Source: Corylus avellana (lineage: Eukaryota > Streptophyta > Magnoliopsida > Fagales > Betulaceae). From it: a stretch of DNA of 64,000 bases. The notes below the pieces were generated by a model. The model ran no database searches. It saw nothing but the letters and a program-made list of their open reading frames with translations, and had not been told where the DNA came from. Shown here piece by piece: positions 1 to 11,247 of the stretch (position 1 is its first letter; each line of letters opens with the position of its first letter). The stretch is taken from positions 10,816,152 to 10,880,151 of the forward strand of contig NC_081546.1 of assembly GCF_901000735.1 (NCBI RefSeq), written 5' to 3'. Both the position numbers and the translations under genes were made by a program.

Positions 1-128
1 TACTTTCACTACAAAAAAAAGGCCATTTTTTGACGTGGCAAACAGTCCCATTTTTTTGCCACGTCAGTAAATGTTGACGTGCCAAAACTGGCACGTCAAC
101 AAATTTTTTTTTGACGTGTTCACTTTGA

Positions 129-769
129 CACGTCAATATTTATTGACGTGTTACATTCAACACGTCAGGAAATTTAAATTCAATTTTTTTTTTTTTTAAT
201 ATATCAGGTTTCTGACGTGCTAAAAATGGCACGTCAGAAATTACTGACGTGCCATTTTTAGCACATCAGCAATCTATAAAAAATATATTTATATTATATA
301 TATTTCAATTTTTTTTTTTTTACAGCTTCCTGACGTTTTGAAACTAGCACGTCATAAATTCCGGCAGTGCTAGTTCCGGCCGCGGCGAGTAAAATTAAAA
401 TGAAGAAGATAGCTAGAAGCTAGCGTGCAGAGAGAGAAGGAAAAAAAAATTGCAAGGTACTGTACGTGCACACTACGGTGTGTTGAAACTTGGGGGAGGA
501 AAAAGAAAAGGAAAAAAAAAAATTAGAAGAATAGAAGCCTATGTGCAGAGAGAGAAAAAAAAAAGGGAGAGAAGAAGAATGAATTAATTAAGAAAGGGAG
601 AGAAGAAGAATAATGAAGACAAAAATAAAAAAATAAAATAAAAGAAATCCCGACGTGCCATATTTGGCACGTCAGGAATTTCTTTTAAATATATATATAT
701 TATATGTTTCAGAAATAAATAAATAAATATATATTTTTTATATTAGGTTTATTTATATTATATATATTC
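129..769. repeat. Left copy of a duplication flanking the assembly gap
   Basis: This stretch recurs at 870-1544. From 401 to 769 it appears base-for-base the same as 1176-1544 (constant offset of 775). The earlier part differs by a roughly 30-bp indel and by a divergent patch around 355-395. It may be a real internal duplication of the CACTA element or the same DNA assembled twice on both sides of the gap. Confidence 0.8.
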
Positions 770-869
770 NNNNNNNNNNNNNNNNNNNNNNNNNNNNNNN
801 NNNNNNNNNNNNNNNNNNNNNNNNNNNNNNNNNNNNNNNNNNNNNNNNNNNNNNNNNNNNNNNNNNNNN
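770..869. other. Assembly gap (100 N)
   Basis: Exactly 100 N, the usual placeholder for a gap of unknown size. It lies inside the palindromic array of the CACTA element and is flanked by near-identical sequence. Confidence 0.99.
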
Positions 870-1544
870 ACGTCAATATTTATTGACGTGTTACATTCAA
901 CACGTCAGTATTTCCTGACGTGTCAATATTTGACACGTCAGGAAATTTAAATTCAATTTTTTTTTAAAAAAATATATATCAGGTTTTTGACATGCTAAAA
1001 ATGGCACATCAGAAATTACTGACGTGCCATTTTTAGCACGTCGGCAATCTATAAAAAATATGTTTATATTATATATATTTCAATTTGTTTTTTACAGCTT
1101 CCTGACGTGCTGAAACTAGCACGTGACGTGCTAGTTTCAGCACGTCAGGAATTAAAAAAAAAAAAAAAATTAAAATGAAGAAGATAGCTAGAAGCTAGCG
1201 TGCAGAGAGAGAAGGAAAAAAAAATTGCAAGGTACTGTACGTGCACACTACGGTGTGTTGAAACTTGGGGGAGGAAAAAGAAAAGGAAAAAAAAAAATTA
1301 GAAGAATAGAAGCCTATGTGCAGAGAGAGAAAAAAAAAAGGGAGAGAAGAAGAATGAATTAATTAAGAAAGGGAGAGAAGAAGAATAATGAAGACAAAAA
1401 TAAAAAAATAAAATAAAAGAAATCCCGACGTGCCATATTTGGCACGTCAGGAATTTCTTTTAAATATATATATATTATATGTTTCAGAAATAAATAAATA
1501 AATATATATTTTTTATATTAGGTTTATTTATATTATATATATTC
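870..1544. repeat. Right copy of the duplication flanking the assembly gap
   Basis: Matches 129-769. It carries an extra inverted pair near 1105-1150 (GACGTGCTGAAAC against GTTTCAGCACGTC) that is replaced by unrelated sequence in the left copy. Confidence 0.8.
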
Positions 1545-1891
1545 ACCTTTTTTTTTTATGTCAGATTCCTGACGTGCTATTTTTAACACGTCAAAAATTT
1601 CTGACGTGCTAATTTTAGCACGTCAGAAACCTGATATCAAAAAACAAGCGGGATTTTCAACTTTTTCCTTCTTTTTCCCTATCTTCTTTCCCTCTTCTTT
1701 TCCCTTTATAATAATTCTTTTATATATTCAACTTCTTTTGGTCCTTTTTCTTTTATTTCCAGTCTCAGCTTTCTCTCTCTCCTCTCTCAATCTCCCTAGC
1801 CTCTTCTCTCTGCAGCAGATGCAGCTGGCTAGCTCCCTCTAGAGAGAAGAGGAAGAAGAAGAAAAAGAAGAGGAGAAGAGAAGCAGATCTG

Positions 1892-1936
<45 letters not shown>

Positions 1937-2570
1937 AAGAAGAGAAGAGGATCGAAGAAGAGAGATTTTTGATTTGAAGAAGCTCTGATTTAGTTTATTT
2001 TGATTTGATTTGAGAGATTTTTGATTTTTGATTTGAAGAGAAGAAGATCGAAGAAGGATAAGGTTTATTTTTTGATTTGGGTTTTTGATTTTTTATTGAT
2101 TTTTTGGGTTTGGGTTTTTGAAAATGAAGGAAAGAAGAGAGAGAGAGAGTGAAAATGGAGGAAAGAAGAGATCAGGGAGAGCTAGGGGAGAAGACGTACT
2201 GTTCCAGAATTAAAAAAATATTTTTAATTAAAAAAAAATTCCAGAAAAAAATTAAAAAAAGAAAAATTATTATTTTTTAATAATTTTAAATTTCCTGACG
2301 TGTCAAAATTTGACACGTCAATAATTATTGACATGTCAGAAAGTGACACGCCAGGAAAATTTCTGACGTGCCAATTTTAACACGTCAAAAAATTCTGATG
2401 TGTTAAAATTGGCACGTCAGGAATTTTCATTTCCTGACACCCATATTTTTCACGCATGAAACACGTCAAAAATGCCCCGTCAGGAGGATTTCCTAACGTG
2501 TTAGATGGTCTAACATGTCAGGAAACTTGTGTCAGCAAAAAATTGATTTTTTTGTAGTGTTTATAGTTTT

Positions 2571-3598
2571 GAAAAAAAAAAAAATGGAAAGAGTGTTGCA
2601 TTGAACAAAAAGCTAAAAGCACAGCATGGAGAAAAGTAATGAATGAAAAAGTATTTGCATTAAAGATAATCATACTTCCAAAATCAAAGAATGTTACACC
2701 TATTTCATGCCAATGAGTTGATAAAGTGAAGACTTGTCGACAGGGATTGAGTAAAAGGTATAAGGTGTTGCGAGTGGCTTTAGGATTCTCTCAATAGTGT
2801 GGATTGGATTTTGATAAAACCTTTAGTCTTGTAGTTAAGAATACTTTAGGTTGCTTTGATAGTATTGGCAACCAGTAAATTATAGAAGGTATAAAACATG
2901 GATATGAAGAATGATTTCTTGTATGAAGATCAAGCAGAGTCATTGAGTGATTAGGGGGAGTGTTGAACAACAGCAGCATGACCTCATTCTCTCTAGAATT
3001 TTCCCTCCACTACATGCCTTCTCCAACAACCACACCTCATAGCCCAACACTACATTCCCCTCCAATGAGTTTTATTTCCCTCTCTGTCTTGCTCTTCTTT
3101 CTCCACATTATTCTTCCACTCATTTTCTTCACCTCTTGCCGTCTTCCACCACTTGTCTTACCCAATCTCTTTCTCACGTTTCTTCCTAATAGGTCATGGA
3201 TAGCTCACTAAGTCGACTAAAGGACCAGTCGGAAAGTACATAAACGTCAGCTAACATCAAATGTATAAGGAGGCACGGGCTATGTATGTTAACGTGTGTG
3301 TCAAAAACACAATTCAAGAAATAGTGTGATGCCATTAATGCATGAGTGGAATTATAGTACGAGAGAAAGTGTCTGTTGTGTGTTGGTCATGAGTATTGTG
3401 TGTCAAAAATCAAGAGAGAAAGGGTGTTGTGTGTGTCATATCCTAAGAGAAAAGGTTTGTATTAGTAATTGAGAAGTTTTTTTGCGTTTGGTGTGAATGT
3501 GATACACTTGTAAGATTCTTGTGTACTAGTGAGTTCTGAATAGAAATTTCTTATTTTATCATGTGTTATCCTTTTTGGGTCTTTCCAGGTTTGATTCA
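2571..3598 (+). mobile_element. Copia retrotransposon 3-prime remnant in GLR copy A intron 3
   Basis: This is a decayed 3-prime end of a Copia element on the plus strand. Positions 2747-2839 translate as a degraded start of the Copia reverse transcriptase domain (motifs LSKRYK, LGFSQ, a stop, then GLDFDKTFS and VVK; the family consensus is close to KARLVAKGF and DFDKTFSPVV). A purine-rich tract TTAGGGGGAG lies at 2951-2960, followed by a 638-bp LTR starting TGTTGAAC (2961) and ending GATTCA (3598). The same arrangement is in copy B (57345-58387), so the insertion predates the duplication of the locus. Confidence 0.8.
2961..3598 (+). repeat. Copia 3-prime LTR (copy A)
   Basis: 638-bp LTR with TG and CA ends directly after a polypurine tract. 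It is homologous to 57751-58387 and to the partial 5-prime LTR ending at 55304. Confidence 0.75.
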
Positions 3599-3698
3599 AT
3601 ACTATTAAACCACTAATTGACTTTTTATTCCGTATACCCTAGGAATTTATATTAATAACTCTAATATCCTAATTAATCATATTTTATTTACTTAAAAT

Positions 3699-5045
3699 TA
3701 GAGGTGGCAATTTTTTACATGACTAGCGAACCCATTGCCCAACATAAAATTATAGGGTTTGGGTTTGGCATAAACAGGTTGGGTCACAAATAGTTTGACC
3801 CGCTTGACCCATTTATGAAATTATATATATTTTTATATAATAATTAATAAATACATGTTGAAGCATGTCAAACGTGTCAAAAGGGTCATGTTAAGTTTGG
3901 TTAAACAGGTTAAATAGGTCGCGTTTGGGTCTAAACGAGTCAAACGTATCAACAAGTTTCTGATCCATTTATAAAACAGGTAAGCAAGTCGTGTTCAAGT
4001 TTACAAATAAGATTCGTTTAGCTAAATGGATCGTATTTAGGTTTACCCTTATCGGCAAGGGCAGACCTGTAGCTTGGGGTGGGGGAATGAATGTCCCCCA
4101 AAAATATTTACAAATTTTCTTAAATTGCCTTAAAAATCTACCCATTTTATAAATTTGTCCTCCCAAAATGATATTTTTCTCCCCTCAAAATAATATTTGT
4201 GTCCTCTTATTTTTTATTTTTTTTTTTAGTTTTGCTCCCCCCAAAATAATGTGCCCATTTTAATTATTTTTTATAGTTTTGCTCCCCCACAAAAAAAAAA
4301 TATATGTTTGTTCACTTTTAATTTTATTATTATTATTTTTTTAAACTTTGCCCCCTCTTTCATAATAAAAAACCTAAAATACCCAATTCATTTAGTTTCC
4401 CTCTATATTCTAGTTCGCTTCTAACTAAAAACTCAATTTGATTTAGGACTTTGATTGAATATGTGAAAGAAAAAAGTTAAATGGTTTGGGTGCTTTGAGT
4501 AGCTTCTAACCAACAATCAGTTTTTTAAACAGTTATTTTGTCATCATTTAAGTTTACAATATTTGTTTTGACATCACAAATTAGATGGTTTAAACATTTA
4601 TGATTGCACCATTTTTGGACTCGACTCTTAGCATTTCTCTTATTGTTATTTGGGGCTTATGGGCATTGTTAGGAAAAAGAGTTCACGCTCAAAGTTACTG
4701 TTTCTCTTAAGCCCTATAAATCATATTTAGTTTATTTTGCTATTTTTTTTTTTTCTTTTCTAAGCTATTTTGCTAGTTATTTATATTGTTGTGTATTTGT
4801 GATGCCATGAAATTAGATGTAAGACTTCTATGGTTTTATTTTATATAAACACACACAAACAGACATATAACGAGATTATGTGCATTTATATACTTTTGTA
4901 TTTATATAAGTCCATCAATCTCCCAAAAAAAACAAAAAAAATTTCATCCCCCATACCTCAAATCGTAGCTCTGCCCCTACTTATGGGGTTGGTGTGCGGG
5001 TCAACCCGAACCCAACCCGCCAACCCATTTTGCTAGTTATAATCC
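3699..5045. mobile_element. Degenerate hAT-like element rich in GGGTCAA motifs
   Basis: It starts with AGAGGTGGCAATTTTT and contains repeated GGTCAAAC, GGGTCA and GACCCATTT motifs near both ends, like the subterminal repeats of the hAT at 21546. The right end near 5020-5045 is degenerate and I could not fix a target duplication. A younger hAT derivative sits inside it (4056-4979). Related pieces occur at 58490-59800 (copy B) and 46490-46800. Confidence 0.45.
4056..4979. mobile_element. Non-autonomous hAT element (copy A)
   Basis: Inverted ends of the type CAGGGGYRGA (here CAAGGGCAGA on the left and the inverse of TAGGGGCAGA on the right) are flanked by imperfect 8-bp duplications CTTATCGG (4048-4055) and CTTATGGG (4980-4987). 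No coding capacity. The orthologous copy at 58821-59734 has the same flanks, so it inserted before the block was duplicated. Confidence 0.75.
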
Positions 5046-5179
5046 TCTTTGACTCAATCTTATATCACAAAAACATGTTGACTATTATAAAACTATTATT
5101 TTCTTTGACAGATGATAATAGAGAATGAAAGCAATATATATATATATATATACACACTTCAACCCAGTGGTAGGAAGTT

Positions 5180-5311
5180 AAGCAAGCTGGATAAGTAGTA
5201 AATTGTTCTCGAAAAATGGAAATTTCATACTTTATGGTTTCTATGAAGCAAGCTGGATAAGTAGTAAATTGTTCTCGAAAAATGGAAATTTCATACTTTA
5301 TGGTTTCTATG
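5180..5311. repeat. 66-bp tandem duplication private to copy A
   Basis: Two adjacent, apparently identical 66-bp units (5180-5245 and 5246-5311) beginning AAGCAAGCTGG. Copy B has a single unit near 59936-60002, so the duplication arose after the locus was duplicated. It lies in intron 3 of the GLR pseudogene. Confidence 0.92.
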
Positions 5312-5446
5312 AAATAATTTTTTAAAGCTGCAATCGACATACAAGTGTCTAAAGTTGGTATATTGCACATGGGCCCTTGTATTAAGTATTTTAATCGCTT
5401 GCTGTAATATATAAAAATAAATTAGAACATAGTAAAGGAAACTTAC

Positions 5447-5690
5447 GATTTAAAAAAACCGTGGTAGAGAAGGCGTACCACAAGCTTGTCCCAATCTGAT
5501 GCAAGCGAGGCCCACGAAAATCATCATTTATTCGGTGTTCAAGAACCCATACACCACAAAGCCTATGAAGACAAAGAAACAACCGCTTATCATCCAAAGG
5601 TCCCAAGTTAAAGGCTTCAAGAACACCCATGCATTTTTTGGCTGACCTGTTCGCTACGATTGTAGTATCTCCTACCATAGCGTCAAATTT
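5447..5690 (-). pseudogene. GLR copy A exon 3 (deleted and frameshifted)
   Basis: The acceptor AG and the donor GTAAG are kept, but the exon is 244 bp against 313 bp in copy B. A deletion removes the codons between VANR and the M1 approach, and a later 2-bp insertion restores the frame in time for WVLEHR and DDFRGPRL. The lost part belongs to ligand-binding half S1. Confidence 0.88.
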
Positions 5691-5836
5691 CTGTCAAGAA
5701 AAATTGTTTATTTCCATCAATTTTATATATATATATATATATATATCCTTTTTCGGATAAAGTGCATTAGGAAAAGAGAACAAAGGAAAGTAATGTTATC
5801 TTAGTTACTAAAAATAGTAAGAAGACTTTTACCGAC

Positions 5837-7126
5837 CCCAAGAAATACTTCGTAGACCAAATCATTATAATTACCAGCACTTCCACCATCAAGCATTGCA
5901 AAGGGAATAAACTCGTAGCTAAAGGTGTATGGCAATTTTTCCATTACAGCATTGAAGACATCTATACAATACCCAGTGACTTGTGTTGTATTAGTAATAG
6001 GATCACGTGTCACCTTAACAAATTCACTAAAACCATCTTTCACTGGAACTCCTATACGCAGCTTATTCCCATTTGTTGGAATCTCCCAACCTTTAGGGGC
6101 AAAGCTAGAATCGCCTGGCCAAATAATAGGTCCTAGATTGTTCTTCGAGGTGGAATATGTGCTTGTGTTTGCTGAATTCAATTTCCTTACGAGTCCATTT
6201 TCTGGAGTCTAGAATGCAATCCCCCTTTCTCCATTGCCATTCACATTAATAATTTCAAAACTTGATGATTGTAGTTGACCATTAACAAGATTGAACTCTC
6301 CAGAAAGTCCTGTAAATCGTACACCCAATATAGCTTCATGAAGTTTCGGGCCATTTTGAGAGACCCTAATTGTTTCAAGATCAATTAAGTTACTTGAAAC
6401 ATTTGTCTTCTCGAGCCCAAGATTTGTGATCCCAACTTTCTCAACTGCCTTGGCTAGTGCGGAAGCAGCATCATAAGCCCATAGGCCAACAACACTTAGT
6501 TCAGCATTGGTAATGTTTGGATTGTCCTGTTGGAATTTCCTTTTCCATTGAATTGTAAAATTTTCAAGCTCTTCTGTCTTCGAAACATAAGTCGTCATAC
6601 CTAATACCCCTTGCATAGATTCAAGGATTAAAGGTTCTATCGAACTAAACGAATTGGCTGTCCCATTGGTAACTATCCAAACATAGCCTTCTCTCATCAT
6701 TCCAATCTCTTTTGCCTTGGTGAAAAGCCGAGAACTAAGACCATGTGACATGTGCACAATGAACACTCTTGTTTGCATTGTCATCAACTTGTAAAGTTCT
6801 TGACGAATTTGGTCATCGGTCGCCAATGGAGGAATGACACTTCGGTAGGGGATACGAGTATCAATCCCTTGCAAGGCATCAATCAAAAAGCTTCTCTCCA
6901 TCCAAAAGCTTCAATAATTGCACTTATAGCTTTCACTTGGGATGAGTCATTTTGAGTGACTTGAAAAAGTATGGACTCCGAAGGGAAGTAAGAGAAGGGC
7001 TTGTTGCTGAGAATGATATAATGGGCACCTGCACTTTTTCCCCCAGGTCGATGACAAAGTTGGCCTGCATCGAGTTTTGTGGCCCTATGATGGCATGCAC
7101 TTCTACATTTTTTGTAAGGTATAGAG
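5837..7126 (-). pseudogene. GLR copy A exon 2 (two frameshifts, one stop)
   Basis: 1290 bp against 1337 bp in copy B. It runs from the acceptor before CTCTATACC to the donor GGG|GTCGGT. It encodes most of the periplasmic-binding-like amino-terminal domain and the start of S1 (GWEIPTNG, LRIGVPVKDGF, GYCIDVFNAV). Three disabling changes are visible near 6965, 6888 and 6209-6211. Confidence 0.9.
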
Positions 7127-8955
7127 CTGTGATTTGAAAACAAAGAGAAATCTGATTAAATGTCCAATCGAAGTCAAAATGATCGGTCATCAATCCTTTA
7201 AATCTAAGCTAAAATCTAGTAACCATCATTACATCAATGCATAACTACCCAAGTTCAGTGGTCTTGATAGGCAATCGAAAAGACTAGAAATTTAAGCTAA
7301 AATCTTATTTAATTTACATTTGATGCTTGAATGTCTTTATGAAATAACTAATGTCTTTATGGTACTACAACTCATGTCTATATGGCATAATTGATATCAA
7401 CGTGACTTGATTGTCTTCTTCTTGGCATATTTAATATTTCTTTGTAGCATAGTTGATGTCATTGTGGCATATTGTTACCCCTATGCGGCATGCATAATGG
7501 TGATTATTGTATTGTGACTTTGGATAAAGTTAGTATTTAAAATATTGGCCCTTTGGATAAAGTTGTTTAATTTACAATGATTCTTGTATGAGATATCTTA
7601 CTTTTCATAAACTTGTAGTTCCCTTAACCTCATTACATATGATGCTTACCAGGTGCTAAACCAGGTGTTTAGTACTTTTTTTCAAAAAGGTTTATAACTT
7701 GCAAATCATTTGAGAATAATTAGTCTTAGAGCAATTCCTTGGATCTGGTTAAAGGCATTTGGATTTGGACCATTTATTTATATGGATGTTAATTATTGTC
7801 TTGTTTTGTAAACTCTAGTGTGATGGATCTAGATTTTGCTACTGGCCGGGGAAAAATATCTTAGACTGTATTTGGTCATAAATTAAGAATGATTTTTATG
7901 TAGAAGTATACTTTTGATAACTAAAGTCTAATTTGGATTTATTTATGGATATCTTACTAATTCTTGAGAGATTTTTAGTGATTAGTGTTTAATATGCATC
8001 ATGACAGGCCAACGTCAAAGGCACATAAAAAGAACAGTGCAATTAAAATGACACCTCTATCTCAACTATTAATTTGCAAGCTAGAGATGCTCCCTAAAAA
8101 TGCCATTAGTCTGTTAAATCCTTTACTCTTAATGCAAGTTGTTATGAGCAAAAAATACATAAGTAAAATTACCAATACACATAAAGAAAGTTGCAATATT
8201 TCTTATTGAATACTAAAGAAAGAAAAAGAAGGCAAAGAACAATAGTTGATTATCAAGGTCAAAATAAAAATCACTAGAAAGGGAAATGGAAACGAGTCAA
8301 GAGATTCAAGCAAGTCTCCATTAACCCTCTTTGTTACTGTGTTAAAAAATTGAAATATTATGCTAAATGAAAGGAAGAGATATAGAGAAGGAAGACCATA
8401 AGAGATTAACTTGGTTCAACCCTAATGTTGTACAAAAACTTAAAGGACACTACATCTTTCTTACATTCACTTTGACAGGTAATATACTGCAGTGAAGTTC
8501 CATTTACAACGGGATCTACACAATTTGAAAAATAGGAAATCATGAATTACTCCCTTGATTTACTCTTCATGATAATAATTAATCACTTGATTTACTCTAT
8601 ATATATAATATAAATTAATCCATTTATTTACTCTTTATTAAAAATAAAAATAAATAAAAGGTGGAATGTTACCATGGTTTATAGTATGCGTAGCTTTAAG
8701 ATTTCAACCGTTGTCTTTTTTTTCTTTTCTATTCAATGTGGGGAGGGAAAAGGGGAATTACAACATAAGAAAATACAAAAGGGGTAGGCAACTCAAACAA
8801 TATGCCCTAAAGAATCAAAAATCAGTACATAGAACAAGGAACAAAGAAATCAGTGGGAATTGGTCAAATAAATTATCCGGCCCATTCACAGGACAGAAGC
8901 GGCCGCAAAAAGGCTACTAGTAGAGGCAAAGCAAAGGGCTCAAGAAGAGGCACAA

Positions 8956-9366
8956 TGATGTAGATAAGCAAGAGCAAGAATTTATTGAGTTTTTAATTTT
9001 GGGTCTTTAAATTTTAGTTAGTAAGATCTTTGATTTAGGTTTTAATTGTACCAGGTTAATATAGTCTATTTTATTTTATTACGGTTGTCATAAATTAGGT
9101 AAGCATTAAATGGGCGTTGCCCTAGGGTTAGGGTTAGGGTTAGGATTTAAGTCTTAGTCTATTTAAGCGTCTTTTTCAATTGTAATCAATAGTTTAATTT
9201 ATGATGAATTGAGATTTTGTTAGACATGGATTTGTCTTCCCCTTTCTCAAATTTCTTCTGTTTTCTCCCCCGGCCCCTTTCTAAAGCTTTTCTCTGGGCT
9301 TCTTCCCCTCTTTGGATTTATTTCCTTTCCTAAGCTTTCTTCTTAACTCCTTGTTGTCCTACATCA
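8956..9366. repeat. Solo-LTR-like sequence in intron 1 of GLR copy A
   Basis: 411 bp bounded by TGATGTAG (8956) and CTACATCA (9359-9366), the same end pair as the LTR at 52038-52661. It contains a TATTTAAG promoter-like motif and the repeat AGGGTTAGGGTTAGGG. The flanking five bases (CACAA and CATGA) do not match well, and no primer site follows it, so it is either an old solo LTR or one end of a decayed element. Confidence 0.45.
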
Positions 9367-10435
9367 CATGATCGAACTTCAAAAGGTTCCTCAACTCTTC
9401 CCGGACCCTCACAAGGAGCACAACAATAGCACATGGACCCAAAAAGGCTGGTCAAAGTGACCGAAGAGAAGCCACACCATAGCAAACAAAACCAACAAAC
9501 TAACGCCGAAAGGAAAAGTCTCTAGCATAGGAATAACCCAAACACAACCAGGGAAACAACTAGCCAGAAAAACACAGAGAATAGAAAAACCCATGGAAAA
9601 GTTAAAAAACAGCGCATGTAAGCCACTCACCGGTAGTGGAGGCCGGGAGGCAAGAGACCACCACAAGAAACCGGTAGCAGCGAAGGGATGTAGCGTATGA
9701 GGGGAATGGAGGTGTCATGCACAGTGTAAGGTTGTTCACGCATTGGCACGTGTGGGACACGTGCCCGCGAGTGCCCGACATGTGGGGGACACGCACTAGC
9801 GAGTGAGATCCACTCGCAGGCGTGTGTGAGACACGGGTTGGCGCATGTTGGCCGTATGGAGACATGCCGGTGGTGGAGGAGGAGCTGGTGGACCTGCTAA
9901 TCCGTGAGAAAAGGTGTAAAAGGGAAAGAGAGAGGTGAGGTAGAGGAAAAGGAGGAGGAGAACCTCACAAGGAGGTGGTTGGCTTCTACCAAGACAAAAG
10001 GAAAATCTTCTCTCTCAGAACGAGAGAAAAGCAGTGAAGCTTCAATGGTTAATTTTGATGAAGATGGGTAGCTAGCACTTATTTACCTTGACTCGAATTA
10101 AAATCTACCATATGGAGTGTAAAATACAATCACAATAAGTAGACGAGGGTAATATAAAAAGTGAGTAGAAACTGAATGAGCAAATACAATCAAACAACTA
10201 AAAATGTTTTTAAAAACCTTTTCTTTTGCATTTTGTCAAAAAGAATTATTTAATAAATTTTTTCGTAGAATAAACCATGACTGGATTAACTACTGGGTGC
10301 ACTCGAATGAACCATCCCAGGCCGGTGATTAATCATACTTCGGTCTTTCTTTCTATGTTAGCAAAAACCAAACCAGATGTTCCCTATTGCGTCTACGTAC
10401 ATAATAAAAATTCTAACTAGCTAGGTCCATTTCAA
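9367..10435. other. Unassigned GC-richer intron segment
   Basis: Locally GC-rich sequence with imperfect repeats of CACGTG/GTGGGACACG type around 9735-9850 and a purine-rich stretch at 9870-10030. Short open frames exist on the minus strand (9409-9666 and 9602-9865), but I recognise no protein in them. Confidence 0.4.
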
Positions 10436-10439
10436 AAGG

Positions 10440-11165
10440 AATATCTAATGAATTGCACTAAATTAAACTTTTATCACTTATCTCAAAAGCTTAAGCTAAT
10501 AGAAAATAGGAAATAGTTAATTTACTAATTTGATTTATATTCTAATACTTCCTCCTCTTACATTATGTGTGAACTCAAACTTCTCTTTAATAAGTGAAAT
10601 CTAACACGTAAAATATTTAACTGAAATAACTAGTAAATTAATAGAAACGAAGTTCAAATTTTCGACCTTTGCTTTAAAGCTATGTTGAATTATCGTTTAT
10701 CTCAAAAGCTTAAGCTAATAAGAAATAATTAATTTAATCATTTAATTAATATTCTAACACTCACTGGAACCACATGTAGGTCCAAATTAAGTGAAACCCA
10801 ACTCAAAAAATATTTAATTAAATTGGGAAGTGAATGACGACAACGACAATGTTCAAGCTCAAAACTTTTACTTTCATGCCGTGTTAAATCATCAGTTATC
10901 CCAAAAGTTTCAGCTGATAAGAAATAGTAAATTTAATCATTTAATTAAATATTATAACCTTATGTTTGGGACCAAACTCCCCCTTAATAAGAGAGACCTA
11001 AGAAGTGAGATATTAAACTAAATAGATGCCTGATGAATTATAGAGTTACGGTTCAAACTCATAACCTTTAATTTTAATGTCATGTTTAAATCATCAGTAT
11101 TGTACTTGAACCGAAAGTTTAAGTTAATAAGAAAATAATAAATTTAATCATTTTATTAATATTCT
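10440..11165. repeat. Four imperfect tandem units of about 210 bp
   Basis: Units are marked by the recurring core TCAAAAGCTTAAGCTAAT and degenerate versions near 10481, 10703, 10903 and 11115, each followed by AATTTAATCATTTAATTAATATTCTAA and a stretch resembling TGAAACCCAACTC. Diverged copies lie at 15430-15690. The array abuts exon 1 of GLR copy A inside intron 1. Confidence 0.75.
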
Positions 11166-11247
11166 CATACATCTAAGAGTTTTAATCCCTTAAGAAGAAC
11201 ATGTTGGTGGAGGATTAAAAAATAAAAAATTGTGAGAGAGAGAGAAC

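Larger units (their letters stand above)
7..2559. mobile_element. Non-autonomous CACTA (EnSpm-like) element with palindromic subterminal array
   Basis: The ends are CACTACAAAAAAA at 7 and its inverse ending GTAGTG at 2559, flanked by a 3-bp target duplication TTT (4-6 and 2560-2562). Copy B of the duplicated block has the uninterrupted site TACTTTATAG at 57326-57335, which confirms both the boundaries and the duplication. The subterminal regions are packed with inverted pairs of TGACGTG and CACGTCA around short AT spacers. The middle is GA-rich (about 390-650, 1170-1400 and 1840-2200). No transposase is visible, so it would need TNPA/TNPD-type proteins in trans. An assembly gap interrupts it. 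Confidence 0.88.
1..8323. repeat. Segmental duplication, copy A (continues left of window)
   Basis: This block matches 57326-63131 in the same orientation. It includes GLR exons 2 and 3, intron sequence, a Copia 3-prime end and a nested hAT element. The right limit is where the two copies diverge after the shared stretch ending near 8323 (copy B near 63131). The left limit is not seen: positions 1-6 and 2560 onward still match copy B once the CACTA element at 7-2559 is removed. Copy A carries private changes (CACTA insertion, 66-bp tandem duplication, coding deletions). Confidence 0.9.

Noticed and set aside
1606..1842. 78-residue plus-strand open frame in the CACTA element
   Set aside because: Pyrimidine-rich low-complexity translation (Phe/Ser/Leu runs) inside a non-autonomous transposon; no domain and no conserved start.
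9735..9850. Cluster of CACGTG-like boxes as a promoter
   Set aside because: It lies 1.4 kb or more inside intron 1 of a pseudogene and looks like an imperfect local repeat; no evidence for regulation.
9409..9865. Overlapping minus-strand frames in the GC-rich part of GLR intron 1
   Set aside because: Composition-driven with internal CACGTG-type repeats; no recognisable protein and the two frames overlap each other.
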